This document shows, one piece after another, positions 44,393-53,228 of a stretch of 64,000 nt of DNA (its first letter is position 1; each line of letters opens with the position of its first letter). The DNA is from Bacillota bacterium. Its GTDB lineage: Bacteria > Bacillota > Clostridia > Acetivibrionales > DTU013. Position numbers and translations under genes: made by a program. Where the stretch lies: positions 7,867-71,866 of the forward strand of contig JAEWQC010000349.1 of assembly GCA_023399355.1 (NCBI GenBank), written 5' to 3'. A model generated the notes under the pieces. That model had not been told where the DNA came from and did no database searches. It saw only the letters and a list, made by a program, of their open reading frames with translations.

Positions 44393-45565
44393 ATGAGTAG
44401 TATTTTCGATGAGATCATTGACAGGAGAAACACGGATTCTTTGAAATGGGATTGCTGCAATGAAAGGTTCGGCAGAGGAGATATTCACCCGATGTGGGTA
44501 GCGGATATGGACTTCAAGTCTCCTTCCCAGGTAACGGAAGCCATTATCCGGAGGGCCGGACATGGTGTCTTCGGATATACGGTAGTATCTGAGAAACTTA
44601 CGGATGCAGTCGTTCACTGGATGGAGGGAAGAAACGGCTGGACAGTGGACAAAAGCTGGATTGTCCATAGCCCGGGAGTTGTTACTTCGGTAGATATATC
44701 CATACTTGCCTTTACGGATGAAGGAGATAAGGTTCTGATACAGACCCCGGTTTATTATCCTTTCTATTCGAGTATCCGGAATAAAAAAAGGGAATTAATT
44801 GAAAATCCGATTATAGAGAACAAAGGGCATTATGAAATTGATTTTGACGACCTTGAAATAAAGCTTGCCAAGAATGTGAAAATGATGATTTTCTGCAGCC
44901 CTCATAATCCTATAGGGCGGGTATGGAAGGATAGTGAATTGGAACGGGTCGCAGAGCTTTGCCGTAAATATGATGTATTGCTGGTTTCGGACGAAATACA
45001 TTCGGACCTGGTATTCAAAGGTCATAAGCATATTCCTGTTGCCACTCTATCTGAAGAATCATTAAGCAATACCATTACACTGCTGTCTCCGACAAAAACC
45101 TTCAATCTGGCCGGATTAGCCGAATCCTTCGCGATAATCCCCAATATGAAACTCCGACAGAAATTCAAAGGCACTTTAAATAATACCGGAGCAGGTATGC
45201 TTAATATCTTTGGAATGGAAGCGGCTGAGGCTGCCTATACCTTTGGCGAAAGTTGGCTGGAAGAGTTGTTGGTGTATTTGGAGGACAATCTTGACCTGTT
45301 AATCGAATTTTTTGAAAAAAATATTTCCCGGATCAATGTAGTAAGGCCGGAGGCAACTTATATGGCATGGCTTGACTGCAGAGGGCTTCCGGTTCCAACA
45401 GAGAAATTGAAGGAGTTTTTTACCTATAAGGCCGGAGTTGGTTTGAATGATGGAATAACCTTTGGTAAAGAAGGGGATGGATTTCAAAGAATTAATTTTG
45501 CATGTCCAAGGGCATTGCTGCTGGAGGGACTCGAAAAAATAAAGGATGCCGTATCAAAACTATAA
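44393..45565 (+). CDS. patB: MalY/PatB-family cystathionine beta-lyase
   Basis: A 390-residue fold-type I PLP enzyme that splits the C-S bond of cystathionine or cysteine conjugates. Signatures are HPMWVADMDF near 32, GVFGYT near 61, CSPHNPIGRVW near 166, SDEIHSDLV near 200 and the Schiff-base lysine in SPTKTFNLAGL. ATG follows GGGAGTG. It is functionally the reverse of the MetY branch of sulfur metabolism, 40 kb away. The product symbol follows the family name only. Confidence 0.9.
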   Translation: MSSIFDEIIDRRNTDSLKWDCCNERFGRGDIHPMWVADMDFKSPSQVTEAIIRRAGHGVFGYTVVSEKLTDAVVHWMEGRNGWTVDKSWIVHSPGVVTSVDISILAFTDEGDKVLIQTPVYYPFYSSIRNKKRELIENPIIENKGHYEIDFDDLEIKLAKNVKMMIFCSPHNPIGRVWKDSELERVAELCRKYDVLLVSDEIHSDLVFKGHKHIPVATLSEESLSNTITLLSPTKTFNLAGLAESFAIIPNMKLRQKFKGTLNNTGAGMLNIFGMEAAEAAYTFGESWLEELLVYLEDNLDLLIEFFEKNISRINVVRPEATYMAWLDCRGLPVPTEKLKEFFTYKAGVGLNDGITFGKEGDGFQRINFACPRALLLEGLEKIKDAVSKL

Positions 45566-45800
45566 CGAAGCTAAATGTTTTCCGCCTTTATGGCTCTTTT
45601 GCTTCGCAGAAAGACTTAATGGCGGATACGGATTTGATTTTCAGACGGTGAGCATGTCCGCTTCCTTTATGGCTCCTTTGCTGCGAAAAAAGCTTTAATG
45701 GTGGATAACGTTTTGATTTTCAGGCGGTGAGCATATTCCCCGCCGCTACATCTCTTTTACTTCAGCAAATAAGCCGTGCGGCGGGAGCTGATGGGTTATA
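45563..45800 (+). repeat. Dispersed intergenic repeat array, two full copies and a partial
   Basis: The first unit (45563-45668) starts at the patB stop codon, with a TTTTGCTTCGCAGAAA stem, CGGATTTGATTTTCAGACGG and TGAGCATGTCCG. A second unit repeats the pattern at about 45660-45735: TTTATGGCTCCTTTGCTGC, GTTTTGATTTTCAGGCGG, TGAGCATATTCCCCGCC. A third unit of only the left half (CGCCGCTACATCTC to GTGCGGCGGGAG) ends near 45800. This is the only place where the element is stacked in tandem. Confidence 0.75.
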
Positions 45801-45862
45801 AAGAGGATCTACCCGCCCGCGAACGTATCATACAGGAGTGTACCGGCAGTGAACTGGCTTTG

Positions 45863-45891
45863 TTGACATGACTTTTTTTCTATGGTACTAT
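45863..45891 (+). promoter_or_regulatory. Promoter of the thiamine operon
   Basis: TTGACA at 45863, a 17-bp spacer and TACTAT at 45886 lie directly upstream of the TPP riboswitch. Confidence 0.8.
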
Positions 45892-45904
45892 CTATCTGTA
45901 ATTT

Positions 45905-45992
45905 CATACGGGGAGCTTGTGAGGCAGGCTGAGAGGAAGTGATCAACTTCGACCCATATACCTGATTTGGATAATGCCAACGTAGGGAGAAA
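45905..45992 (+). promoter_or_regulatory. TPP riboswitch (THI element)
   Basis: All conserved segments of the thiamine pyrophosphate aptamer appear in order: GGGGAGC, GCTGAGA, GACCC, then ACCTGATTTGGATAATGCCA and CGTAGGGA. Together with the terminator at 46010-46040 this forms a transcriptional off-switch controlling the salvage operon. Confidence 0.96.
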
Positions 45993-46009
45993 TTTTAACT
46001 AAGAGATTA

Positions 46010-46040
46010 GTGGATATTCCTGACGGGATACCCACTTTTT
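46010..46040 (+). terminator. Expression-platform terminator of TPP riboswitch
   Basis: GTGGATATTCC-TGAC-GGGATACCCAC (10 of 11 pairs) is followed by TTTTT. It lies between the aptamer and cytX and argues that translation begins after it. Confidence 0.88.
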
Positions 46041-46063
46041 CATTATTGCCGGGAGGAAAGAAC

Positions 46064-47263
46064 TTGAAAAGTGAAAAGACATCCTTGCTTGGAAACGGTC
46101 TGCTCTGGTTTGGGGCGGCGATATCCATTGCAGAAATATTTACGGGAACATTCATAGCGCCCCTAGGCTTCGTAAAGGGTTCCATAGCCATATTGCTGGG
46201 GCATCTGATCGGCTGTACCCTGATGTATTTTGCAGGACTGATTGGAGGCATCACCGGAAAGAGTGCGATGGAAACAGTGAAAATTTCCTTTGGAGGCAAG
46301 GGCGCATTGCTGTTTTCTGCATTAAACGTATTGCAGCTTGTAGGTTGGACGGCAGTTATGATCATCAGCGGAGCAAGGGCGGCAACGATTATCGCCGATC
46401 CTTTGTTTGGCGCCCGGGCTGAAATGATCTGGTGCCTAGTCATCGGAGCTTTGATAATTCTATGGCTTCTGGCAGGAATGAAAATTTTGAGCACGGTCAA
46501 TATTTTCGTAGTTGGAGCTTTATTTGCTCTTACCGTAGTATTGAGTACGGTGGTGTTTAAAAACGGGACCGCAGGAACAGAAACGCTGGCGGGAACAATG
46601 AGTTTTGGGACTGCGGTGGAATTGTCGGCAGTAATGCCGCTTTCCTGGCTGCCGCTGATATCGGATTACGTAAAAAGGGCACGCCGGCCAAAAGCAGCGA
46701 CACTGGTGGGCTCGACGGCATATTTTGTTGGCAGTTGCTGGATGTATCTTATTGGACTGGGCGCAGCAATTTTCGCAGGGGAGTCCGATATTGCCAAAAT
46801 CATGCTTCAGGCCGGCATGGGTTTCGTCGGGGTCTATATCATCATTGCAGCTACTGTAACGACAACGTTTCTGGATGCTTTTTCCGCGGGAGTCAGTTTG
46901 AAGACAATTACCTCAAAAATTGATGAAAAGTGGATTGCAGTAATCATCACGGTCGTTGGAATTTTTATGGCCATGTTCACGCCGATTGAACAATATGAGA
47001 ACTTTTTATCCCTGATCGGATCTGTGTTTGCCCCGATGATAGCCATACTTGTTACGGACTTCTTTATCTTGAAAAAAGACCATACCAGAAAAAGCTTCAG
47101 TATCCCTAATTTGATTTTATGGGCAGCCGGTTTTGCTGTTTACAGAATGTTTCTCAACATGGATACGGTTATCGGAAGCACACTGCCTGTGATGATAGCC
47201 ATCAGCATTCTGTGCATATTGATGAATGGAGGAAGAAGAATTGTTCAGAAAATATTTAGATAA
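46064..47263 (+). CDS. cytX: Hydroxymethylpyrimidine transporter CytX
   Basis: A 399-residue NCS1-family permease with about twelve helices. The NCS1 core appears early (LLWFGAAISIAEIFTG, PLGFVKGSIAILLGHLIGC). It is predicted to import the thiamine precursor HMP, as thiamine-regulated CytX members do. The frame is open from 46010, but that stretch is the riboswitch terminator. I start at TTG 46064, 8 nt after GGGAGG. Confidence 0.88.
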   Translation: MKSEKTSLLGNGLLWFGAAISIAEIFTGTFIAPLGFVKGSIAILLGHLIGCTLMYFAGLIGGITGKSAMETVKISFGGKGALLFSALNVLQLVGWTAVMIISGARAATIIADPLFGARAEMIWCLVIGALIILWLLAGMKILSTVNIFVVGALFALTVVLSTVVFKNGTAGTETLAGTMSFGTAVELSAVMPLSWLPLISDYVKRARRPKAATLVGSTAYFVGSCWMYLIGLGAAIFAGESDIAKIMLQAGMGFVGVYIIIAATVTTTFLDAFSAGVSLKTITSKIDEKWIAVIITVVGIFMAMFTPIEQYENFLSLIGSVFAPMIAILVTDFFILKKDHTRKSFSIPNLILWAAGFAVYRMFLNMDTVIGSTLPVMIAISILCILMNGGRRIVQKIFR

Positions 47264-48065
47264 TACCAGGTTAAAAACTCCGCTGGTTCACTGCATCACA
47301 AACTATGTTACAGTCAATGACTGCGCCAACATCCTGCTGGCATGCGGCGCCTCTCCCATCATGGCGGACGATGCGGACGAAGTGGAGGAGATCACTTCCA
47401 TATGCAATGCACTCGTCATCAACATTGGAACCTTGAATGAAAGGACGGTACAGTCCATGCTCAAGGCAGGCAGGAAAGCGAACGAACTGGGGCACCCGGT
47501 TGTCCTGGACCCGGTCGGTGCCGGCGCATCCGCTCTCCGGAACTCAACGGTCTTTCAGCTGCTAAAAGAGGTCAAATTCGCCGTGATCCGCGGAAATATC
47601 TCAGAGATCAAGACTGCAGCCATGGGAAGCGGAACAACAAAAGGTGTGGATGCGGATGTCAGTGATAGGGTTACTGAAGGAAATCTCCGGGAAGCCGTAG
47701 CATTTGCCCAGGGCCTGAGCCTTAGAACCGGCGCGGTGATCGTTATCACCGGTGCAATAGATATTGTGGCTGACGGCAGGAGAGCTTATGTCATCCGGAA
47801 TGGACATGCGCTCATGTCTAAAATCACAGGAACAGGATGTATGCTCACTACTGTTATTGCCGCATACTGCGCAGCCAACCCGGAGGATATGACCTCAGCG
47901 GCTGCTGCAGCAGTCAGTGCGATGGGCCTTTGCGGCGAACTGGCGTATGAAAAGCTGCAGAAGGAAAATGGCGGTACATCAAGCTATCGAACCTATTTAA
48001 TTGACTTTATGAGCAGCATGGATGGAGAACTGCTTCAAGGGGGGTTGAAGGTTGAAAGTCGATAA
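47241..48065 (+). CDS. thiM: Hydroxyethylthiazole kinase
   Basis: A 274-residue ribokinase-like enzyme that phosphorylates the thiazole alcohol (THZ) for thiamine salvage. LVHCITNYVTVNDCAN near 15 and DPVGAGAS near 94 match the family, and the catalytic Cys/Asp loop is ITGTGCMLT near 195. TTG at 47241 sits 7 nt after GGAGGA. An ATG at 47226 has no ribosome site. It overlaps the end of cytX by 23 bp, so the genes are coupled. Confidence 0.93.
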   Translation: MFRKYLDNTRLKTPLVHCITNYVTVNDCANILLACGASPIMADDADEVEEITSICNALVINIGTLNERTVQSMLKAGRKANELGHPVVLDPVGAGASALRNSTVFQLLKEVKFAVIRGNISEIKTAAMGSGTTKGVDADVSDRVTEGNLREAVAFAQGLSLRTGAVIVITGAIDIVADGRRAYVIRNGHALMSKITGTGCMLTTVIAAYCAANPEDMTSAAAAAVSAMGLCGELAYEKLQKENGGTSSYRTYLIDFMSSMDGELLQGGLKVESR

Positions 48066-48693
48066 AGACAGCCTGCGGTTATATGCAGTGACCGACAGGG
48101 CATGGCTGGTGAATGCTACTCTTGAAGAGCAGGTAGAAGCTGCTATCCAGGGAGGGATCACCTTTTTGCAGCTAAGGGAAAAGGAACTTCCAGTTGAGGA
48201 ATTTATAAAACTGGCCGGGGAAATTAAGAAAATCACTGACAGGACAGGTATCCCGTTTGTCATCAATGATGAGCTTGAGGTCGCACTTGCCTGTGGCGCG
48301 GACGGAGTGCATGTGGGACAGAGTGATTTGTCGGCAGGCGAAGTCCGCAGACGGGTCGGGGAAGGTAAAATCCTGGGTGTTTCGGTGCAAACTGTGGAAC
48401 AGGCGGTCCTGGCTGAAAGGGAAGGTGCTGATTATCTGGGTGTCGGAGCGGTATTTGCAACATCAACCAAGCTGGATGCCGGCACGGTTTCCTTCGAATC
48501 CCTCAAAGCTATTTGTGAAGCGGTTTCCATTCCTGTAGTAGCTATTGGCGGGATTAACAGGGAAAACGTACCGGAGCTTTCCGGCAGTGGAATCAGCGGG
48601 ATAGCTGTGGTTTCCGCCATCTTTGCACAAAAGGATATCAAAGCTGCGGCAGTGGAACTGGCTGGACTTGTCGGAAGGGTCGTGAAGCTATGA
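48052..48693 (+). CDS. thiE: Thiamine phosphate synthase
   Basis: A 213-residue TIM-barrel enzyme joining HMP-PP and thiazole phosphate. Marks are YAVTDRAWL at 12, TFLQLREKELP near 41, VHVGQSDL near 89, GADYLGVGAVFATSTK near 125 and AIGGIN near 165. It starts at TTG after AAGGGGGG and overlaps thiM by 14 bp. Confidence 0.94.
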   Translation: MKVDKDSLRLYAVTDRAWLVNATLEEQVEAAIQGGITFLQLREKELPVEEFIKLAGEIKKITDRTGIPFVINDELEVALACGADGVHVGQSDLSAGEVRRRVGEGKILGVSVQTVEQAVLAEREGADYLGVGAVFATSTKLDAGTVSFESLKAICEAVSIPVVAIGGINRENVPELSGSGISGIAVVSAIFAQKDIKAAAVELAGLVGRVVKL

Positions 48694-49340
48694 AGCTGCG
48701 GGGAGCGATCTTTGACCTGGATGGGACTCTTTTGGATTCCATGGGCATCTGGGAAACGATCGGAGATGAATATCTGTTGACGAAGGGCTGCAAACCCCTT
48801 CCCAACTTGTGGGAGAAGCTGAAACCGATGAGCATGCTTCAGACCGCAGTTTATTTCAGGGAGGAATACGACTTGAAGGACAGTGTGGAGGATATCAGTT
48901 CACAGGTGAATGCCATGATTGAACACAAGTATTTCAGAGAGATCGGGTTTAAGCCTTATGCGCTGTCATTTATCAAGAAGTTGGACCAACTTGGAGTGAA
49001 GATGTGTATTGCAACAGCTACGGACAGGCATCTGGTGGAAGCAGCTTTGAAAAGGCTTGATTCCCTGGAATATTTCTGCGGGATCGTTACCTGTACTGAA
49101 GCAGGCTGCGGCAAGGATCGGCCTGTAATTTATGAAAGGGCCCTGGAACTGTTGAATACGGAAAAAGAAAATACAATTGTATTTGAAGATGCTTGCCATG
49201 CCATTGAGACTGCAAGGAAAGCCGGATTTTTGGTAGCGGGTGTACAGGATGCGAGTTCAGACTGTGACCGGGAGAAAATAATAAGGATTGCCAACTGGTA
49301 CATTCATTCATTTGAGGAATTGGAGCTGAATCATTTATGA
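48690..49340 (+). CDS. HAD-superfamily phosphatase in the thiamine operon
   Basis: A 216-residue HAD hydrolase of the beta-phosphoglucomutase-like group. The nucleophile motif DLDGTLLDS is near residue 9, the Thr motif in CIATATD near 104 and the acidic motif FEDACHAIETA near 168. It is embedded between thiE and thiD with 4-bp overlaps at both ends. A role in dephosphorylating thiamine phosphate or a precursor, or in removing a toxic side product, is likely from position but not proven. It is not thiamine monophosphate kinase. Confidence 0.88.
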   Translation: MKLRGAIFDLDGTLLDSMGIWETIGDEYLLTKGCKPLPNLWEKLKPMSMLQTAVYFREEYDLKDSVEDISSQVNAMIEHKYFREIGFKPYALSFIKKLDQLGVKMCIATATDRHLVEAALKRLDSLEYFCGIVTCTEAGCGKDRPVIYERALELLNTEKENTIVFEDACHAIETARKAGFLVAGVQDASSDCDREKIIRIANWYIHSFEELELNHL

Positions 49341-50140
49341 AAAAGATATTGACGATTGCCGGTTCGGATTGCAGCGGCGGTGCGGGAATCCAGGCGGACA
49401 TCAAGACCGTGACGGCGCATGGAATGTATGCCATGAGTGCTATCACCGCTTTGACAGCCCAAAATACGACAGGCGTTTATGGCGTCATGGAAGCGTCACC
49501 TGAGTTTGTAGGACAACAGCTGGACTGCATTTTCAGCGACATTATTCCGGACGCCGTTAAAATCGGGATGGTCTCAAACATCGATATTATCCGGATGGTT
49601 ACAGACAAATTATTGGAATATCAAGCGAAGAATATCGTGGTGGATCCTGTAATGGTTTCAACCAGCGGGAGCAGACTTTTGAGTGATAATGCCGTTGAGA
49701 CAATGGTTTCAAGACTTTTACCCATGGCGGACATTATGACGCCCAACATCCCCGAGGCGGAAGTTTTGACCGGAAGGACGATTGAAACAGAAGAGGATAT
49801 GCTAAAAGCAGCCGAGGATATTTCCAAAATCATTCACGGTGGAATTCTGATCAAAGGTGGGCATCTTACCGATTCAGCAGATGATTTGCTATATATGTCC
49901 GGGGAGGTGCACTGGTTTCATTCCTGCAGGATCGACAACCCGAATACCCATGGTACGGGTTGCACCCTTTCTTCTGCAATCGCCTGCAATCTTGCATTGG
50001 GACTTGATTTGAAGGAAAGTGTAAGGAATGCGAAAAAATATGTCAGCAAAGCTTTGTCGGCCGGACTTGACCTTGGAAAGGGCAGTGGTCCGTTGAATCA
50101 TTGCTTTAATATCATGGAAGCAGATTTTCTTAAGAAATAA
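49337..50140 (+). CDS. thiD: Hydroxymethylpyrimidine/phosphomethylpyrimidine kinase
   Basis: A 267-residue ribokinase-family enzyme that adds both phosphates to HMP. TIAGSDCSGGAGIQADIKT opens the protein, followed by VDPVMVSTSGSRLL near 97 and the GTGCTLSSAIA loop near 208. It is last in the riboswitch operon. Together with cytX, thiM and thiE it gives full salvage of both halves of thiamine. The de novo genes thiC and thiG are not here. Confidence 0.94.
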   Translation: MKKILTIAGSDCSGGAGIQADIKTVTAHGMYAMSAITALTAQNTTGVYGVMEASPEFVGQQLDCIFSDIIPDAVKIGMVSNIDIIRMVTDKLLEYQAKNIVVDPVMVSTSGSRLLSDNAVETMVSRLLPMADIMTPNIPEAEVLTGRTIETEEDMLKAAEDISKIIHGGILIKGGHLTDSADDLLYMSGEVHWFHSCRIDNPNTHGTGCTLSSAIACNLALGLDLKESVRNAKKYVSKALSAGLDLGKGSGPLNHCFNIMEADFLKK

Positions 50141-50282
50141 TTTCAACCGGTGCCCAATCTGTAATTTTATCTATGATAGAGCTAAAAAATGGTATATGGT
50201 TCAGCAAAAGAAAAATTGCACCTGACACCAGAACAATACCCATGATGAGCAGCCATTCTTTAAATGCAATGGGGCTTTTCAT
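50130..50282 (-). CDS. 50-residue single-helix membrane protein
   Basis: A small gene with an ideal ribosome site AGGAGGTG 6 nt before ATG at 50282. The peptide MKSPIAFKEW leads into one hydrophobic helix (LLIMGIVLVSGAIFLLL) and a polar tail ending PVEIIS. It is convergent with thiD (11-bp overlap) and divergent from phnM. A Pho-box-like array lies between it and phnM, so it may belong to the phosphate regulon. Function unknown. Confidence 0.72.
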   Translation of the reverse strand: MKSPIAFKEWLLIMGIVLVSGAIFLLLNHIPFFSSIIDKITDWAPVEIIS

Positions 50283-50342
50283 GCTGAACACCTCCTGTTT
50301 CAATTCTTGACTTAATAGTAGCATGAACGAACCTGTGCCTGG

Positions 50343-50469
50343 TTAAGTGTGGGTTAATTGCAGATTAATCCTGGATTAATTTTTTTGTTACAAAAAAGTG
50401 TTCATGCTAAAACCGGATATTTTCCTCATTTAACTATTAATTTACCAGTAATTAATTTGGTTTTATCAT
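50343..50469 (+). promoter_or_regulatory. Pho-box-like arrays and promoter of the phn cluster
   Basis: Four hexamers TTAAGT, TTAATT, TTAATC and TTAATT start at 50343, 50354, 50365 and 50376, an exact 11-bp spacing. A second array TTAACT, TTTACC and TTAATT starts at 50430, 50441 and 50452, again at 11 bp. It is followed 6 bp later by a -10, TATCAT (50464). Direct repeats TTHAYA-N5 are the known PhoP box of Firmicutes. These hexamers are imperfect but the phasing is precise. Control by phosphate starvation is inferred. Confidence 0.7.
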
Positions 50470-50500
50470 TGCTGGATTACATTATCCACATAAGGAGTTT

Positions 50501-51730
50501 ATGAGGATGAATAATAATGTGCAATATATTACCAATGTTAATGTCATTACAAAAGATTCCATTCTTGAAGACCAGTGCATCATTCTCGAGGATGACCGGT
50601 TTAAGGGAATTCTTCCAATGTATAAAATGGCGGAGGCCCTTTCAGATATGGCTGGCGGGAAGATTCATGACGGGAAGGGAGCTTTTGTTACTGCAGGCTT
50701 TATAGATATCCATTCGGACAATATTGAATCGGTCGTTCAACCAAGACCTACAAGTATTATTGATTTTGAAATTGCTTTAGTGGAGCATGAAAAGCAGTTG
50801 GTCAATCAAGGAATTACGACAATGTACCATTCATTGTCGTTTTTAAGGATGGATGGGGGCGCAATGAGGGACAAGGAGGCCAGAAAGCCTGAAAAGATGA
50901 GGCTGCTGGCGGAACTGATCAAATCTCTTCATGAGCGGAGCCATCTTATTCGACATCGGTTCCATTGCCGGTATGACATCAGAAATTCTGAAGGATATGA
51001 CACCCTGATGGATTATATGGAGAAAGACTATATCAATCTGCTTTCTTTCAATGATCATACTCCAGGCCAGGGACAGTACAGGGATCTGACGAAATACAGG
51101 GAAAGCCTGAAAGGCTATAAACCTGAACTCGGGGATGGTCAGATAGACACCATGATCGGGGAGAGAATGGCTGTTCCAAAGATCAGCAGGGAGATGATTG
51201 AAAAGACAGCGGCTGTTGCCCGAAGCAAGGGGATACCGATTGCTTCACACGATGATGACAGTGAGGAAAAACTGGAGTATGTGCATACTGAGCTGAGGGC
51301 GGAGATCAGTGAGTTTCCGGTTGAACTGAGTGTTGCCAGAAAGGCAAAAGAAAAAGGGATGCACACGGTTGCAGGTGCCCCGAATGTCCTGATGGGAAGA
51401 TCCCACTCCGGGAATTTATCTGCAATCGAAGCCATTTTAGATGGTTCTATTGACATTCTGTGTTCCGATTATTACCCTCCGGCTATCCTTCATGCCTTGT
51501 TCAAGCTTCACAACGATTATGGGATGAAGCTTTGGGATTGTTTCAATCTGGTCACGCTGAATCCGGCAAAAGCGCTTGGCATGGACAGGGAATTCGGATC
51601 TGTCGATGAAGGGAAAAAGGCGGATTTCCTGATGATAGATATGATAAATGATATGCCATTCATAACGAGGGTTTTTATTGACGGGAAACTGGTTTCTGAG
51701 TTGAATTACAGGCTGGAAAAGTATGCTTGA
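50501..51730 (+). CDS. phnM: PhnM-type amidohydrolase (alpha-D-ribose 1-methylphosphonate 5-triphosphate diphosphatase)
   Basis: A 409-residue amidohydrolase. The family metal motif GFIDIHSDNIE near residue 66 and later HDDDSEEKLEYVH are typical of PhnM, as are TSIIDFEIALVEHE and ILCSDYYPPAILHA. In the C-P lyase pathway PhnM releases pyrophosphate from the ribosyl-phosphonate triphosphate. ATG follows AAGGAG. The phnGHIJKL genes that make its substrate are absent from the window. They may lie elsewhere, or this PhnM may have another substrate. It leads an operon with at least three more genes. Confidence 0.92.
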   Translation: MRMNNNVQYITNVNVITKDSILEDQCIILEDDRFKGILPMYKMAEALSDMAGGKIHDGKGAFVTAGFIDIHSDNIESVVQPRPTSIIDFEIALVEHEKQLVNQGITTMYHSLSFLRMDGGAMRDKEARKPEKMRLLAELIKSLHERSHLIRHRFHCRYDIRNSEGYDTLMDYMEKDYINLLSFNDHTPGQGQYRDLTKYRESLKGYKPELGDGQIDTMIGERMAVPKISREMIEKTAAVARSKGIPIASHDDDSEEKLEYVHTELRAEISEFPVELSVARKAKEKGMHTVAGAPNVLMGRSHSGNLSAIEAILDGSIDILCSDYYPPAILHALFKLHNDYGMKLWDCFNLVTLNPAKALGMDREFGSVDEGKKADFLMIDMINDMPFITRVFIDGKLVSELNYRLEKYA

Positions 51731-51744
51731 GAAGGAGAAGGTTC

Positions 51745-52410
51745 ATGCTATATGAGTTTGAAGCACTCTTGCCGATCGGACAGGATGCAGCAGAGAAAAT
51801 GCTGGGCGAGAAACCTGTTATTCACCCGACTTCGACTATACGGAAGAGTTTTCTGGGAAGCTGGACGGACATAGGTCCACGAGTAGATATTACAGAGTCT
51901 GAGGTGGGCGACTATACCTATTTTGCGGGAGATGCATCCGCCATCTATTCAACAATAGGAAAATTCTGTTCCATTGCATCCCATGTAAGGATCAATCCCG
52001 GCAACCATCCCATGCAGAGGGTCATTCAGCACCATTGCACCTATCGCAGAGTTCCATACGGCTTTGATACGAAAAATGATGCGGAGTTTTTCGACTGGCG
52101 CAGGGCTGATCGGGTTGAAATAGGCCATGATGTCTGGCTGGGGCATGGCGTTATCGTAATGCCCGGTGTCAAAATCGGGTCTGGAGCCGTGATCGGATCG
52201 GGAGCTGTTGTAACAAAGGATATTCCGCCCTATGCTGTTGCGGTGGGCGTGCCGGCAAAAGTTATCAAAATGAGATTTGAAGAGGCTGTGGTCGAGAAAA
52301 TTATCAAAAGCTGCTGGTGGGAGTGGGACAGAAAAACACTGAAGGAAAGGTTTGAAGAGTTTCTTGATCCGGAAAGCTTCTTGAAAAACTCTTCCGGGAG
52401 CTGGAGGTAA
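51745..52410 (+). CDS. Left-handed beta-helix acyltransferase of phosphonate clusters
   Basis: A 221-residue hexapeptide-repeat protein (GDYTYFAGDASAIYSTIGKFCSIASHVRI, then IGHDVWLGHGVIVMPGVKIGSGAVIG). The His and trimer features resemble the xenobiotic acetyltransferase group, and homologs in C-P lyase operons are annotated as phosphonate metabolism acetyltransferases. ATG at 51745 follows AAGGAGAAGG. It is 14 bp after phnM. It may acetylate an aminoalkylphosphonate or a cyclic intermediate (inference). Confidence 0.82.
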   Translation: MLYEFEALLPIGQDAAEKMLGEKPVIHPTSTIRKSFLGSWTDIGPRVDITESEVGDYTYFAGDASAIYSTIGKFCSIASHVRINPGNHPMQRVIQHHCTYRRVPYGFDTKNDAEFFDWRRADRVEIGHDVWLGHGVIVMPGVKIGSGAVIGSGAVVTKDIPPYAVAVGVPAKVIKMRFEEAVVEKIIKSCWWEWDRKTLKERFEEFLDPESFLKNSSGSWR

Positions 52411-52414
52411 GGAT

Positions 52415-53191
52415 ATGGAAATGAATTATACGGACTATATCGTATATGTCAATAAATTGCTGCTGGACGGAAGTGTTCGTAAAGCGGTGGACAAGCTGGA
52501 GCCTCTTGGCAAATTTGAGATGAGGGGTATTGGCCAGTGGGAGCCGATTTATTACCCGGGGTTCACCTTAATTACACCTGTCTGTGGAGAGGACCGTGAC
52601 AATGCGGATACTTACAAAAAACTTCTGACGGTCAGGAAGCAAAGGTTATCAGGGAACATCAACTTATCCAAATGCGTTGAGGCTCCGGATCAGGCTCTTC
52701 ACATGACTGTGGCACGTCTTGTTTCAGGCACGGTTTATGAAGCAAACAGAATCGAACAGCATACAGACTCTTTTTTAGCCCGTATGCAGGGACTGTTTGA
52801 AAAACTCGCCATCTCCGGGCAGCTTCGGTTTGAAATCAAAGGTGTCTGTGTTCTCCCCCAGGGAGTGATTGCTGCAAGTGTAGCTCCAAAGAATGAAGCG
52901 GATTACAATTGTCTGCAGAATCTCAGAGACTTCCTTTATTCGGACAAGACTCTGCAAGCCTTCGGAGTGGAGCGCAAGAGAGAATTCGTCGGACATATCT
53001 CCCTATTTTATGTTGAGAAAGAACTGGACAACATGGAAAAACAAATACTCCATGATACCATCATCCATATAAACAGGCAGTTCTTTGCAGAACCGCTGCC
53101 TTTCCGGATAAGGAAAGCTGAAGTAAGAAAATTCAATAACTTTCTACATTTTGACCGTGAGGAAAACTGGCCGGTATTTGAGTTTATCTGA
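52415..53191 (+). CDS. 2H phosphoesterase-superfamily protein
   Basis: A 258-residue protein. The two H-x-[ST] motifs of the 2H superfamily are visible at His96-x-Thr98 (ALHMTVARL) and His194-x-Ser196 (FVGHISLFY), about 98 residues apart as in the family. Such enzymes open 2',3'- or 1,2-cyclic phosphates. In C-P lyase metabolism the 1,2-cyclic ribose phosphate must be opened (by PhnP in E. coli), and 2H proteins of related groups occur in phosphonate operons. A PhnP-like role is therefore inferred. It starts 4 bp after the acyltransferase gene. Confidence 0.75.
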   Translation: MEMNYTDYIVYVNKLLLDGSVRKAVDKLEPLGKFEMRGIGQWEPIYYPGFTLITPVCGEDRDNADTYKKLLTVRKQRLSGNINLSKCVEAPDQALHMTVARLVSGTVYEANRIEQHTDSFLARMQGLFEKLAISGQLRFEIKGVCVLPQGVIAASVAPKNEADYNCLQNLRDFLYSDKTLQAFGVERKREFVGHISLFYVEKELDNMEKQILHDTIIHINRQFFAEPLPFRIRKAEVRKFNNFLHFDREENWPVFEFI

Positions 53192-53228
53192 GGAGTTCGA
53201 GGGTGGATATCCCCACCCGGAGGTGCCT

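Noticed and set aside
46010..46063. Longer N-terminus for cytX from the first ATG
   Set aside because: It would be encoded by the riboswitch terminator. A TTG with GGGAGG lies just after it.
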